Shown: piece by piece, positions 49,164-49,277 of the stretch
Numbering within the stretch: the first letter of the stretch is position 1
Layout of the letters: the number at the start of each line of letters is the position of its first letter
DNA from: UBA5734 sp964528645
Lineage (GTDB): Bacteria; Bacillota; Clostridia; Saccharofermentanales; UBA5734
NCBI GenBank assembly: GCA_964528645.1
Contig: CAZGSR010000022.1
Coordinates: 1-49,277 of the forward strand
Direction of reading: 5' to 3'
DNA: 49,277 nucleotides
Notes under the pieces: model-generated
The model's input: only the letters and a program-made list of their open reading frames with translations
What the model was told of the DNA's origin: nothing
Databases searched by the model: none
Program-made: the position numbers and the translations under genes

Positions 49164-49277
49164 GGTGATCCATTCACTATTGCTAGATATACGTACTAAT
49201 TAACTATTTTTTAGGGAACTGCTGACCTGACTTTTACAGTTTAGTCCTCAAATACTAGAAGAAGAATATAAGGCGAT

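Noticed and set aside
1..49277. tRNA, rRNA, insertion sequences, prophage or toxin-antitoxin genes
   Set aside because: I looked for transposase motifs, terminal repeats with an enclosed gene, tRNA T-loop signatures in gaps and rRNA-like stretches and found none I could support.

Overview
The window looks like a chromosomal segment of a moderately GC-rich Bacillota (Clostridia-like) bacterium. The pointers are a YesM/YesN-type two-component pair, a LacI-regulated sulfatase/GPH-symporter unit, an RsgI-type anti-sigma factor, strong AGGAGG-type ribosome binding sites, many ATGA/TGATG translational couplings and lipoprotein-anchored binding proteins. No rRNA, tRNA, CRISPR array, complete insertion sequence or prophage gene was recognised. 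Species-level assignment is not possible from the sequence alone.

Region 1 (1-5500) is a sulfated-glycan-type locus. A LacI-family repressor (+) is divergent from a cytoplasmic-type sulfatase and a GPH-family sugar symporter (-), with two near-identical palindromic operators in the shared promoter region. Downstream of the symporter the locus has decayed: pieces of a GH3 glycosidase, a HAD-family beta-phosphoglucomutase-like protein and an AraC regulator are fused end to end in about 600 bp.

Region 2 (5600-16300) is one long minus-strand unit: sensor kinase and response regulator, then a lipoprotein substrate-binding protein, two different permeases, two different ATPases and two sulfatases. 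The transporter belongs to the nitrate/sulfonate/taurine family, and the sulfatases lack signal peptides. The simplest reading is import of a sulfate ester followed by desulfation inside the cell. The two ATPases carry complementary defects that would give one intact and one degenerate ATP site, which is unusual for an importer and is the most notable finding here.

Region 3 (16400-24900) holds ordinary housekeeping and accessory genes: cysteine synthase, a C39-like papain-fold protein, a DUF4332 protein, a DMT-family transporter, leuC-leuD and a DUF2339 membrane protein. Downstream of leuD lies a pair of tandem structured units of about 100 bp each with matching inverted ends and a shared core.

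Region 4 (24870-29850) is a MoxR ATPase / DUF58 / transglutaminase operon (the DUF58 gene has a single-base frameshift), followed upstream by a small unassigned protein gene.

Region 5 (29970-40520) is a molybdenum-hydroxylase locus. A divergent promoter region separates a FAD subunit plus a fused [2Fe-2S]/Mo subunit (+) from a minus-strand operon containing a type II (FecCD-like) ABC importer, a P-loop NTPase, a MocA-like cytidylyltransferase and a purine-type NCS2 permease. A DUF4143 ATPase gene is wedged inside the ABC importer genes.

Region 6 (40450-49277) has an MFS exporter, a GGDEF-EAL protein, Pcm methyltransferase, an AEC transporter, a small cupin, an HtrA-type protease, a remnant of a DUF47/PhoU-like gene, and an RsgI-like protein with a C-terminal tail of 42-bp tandem repeats.
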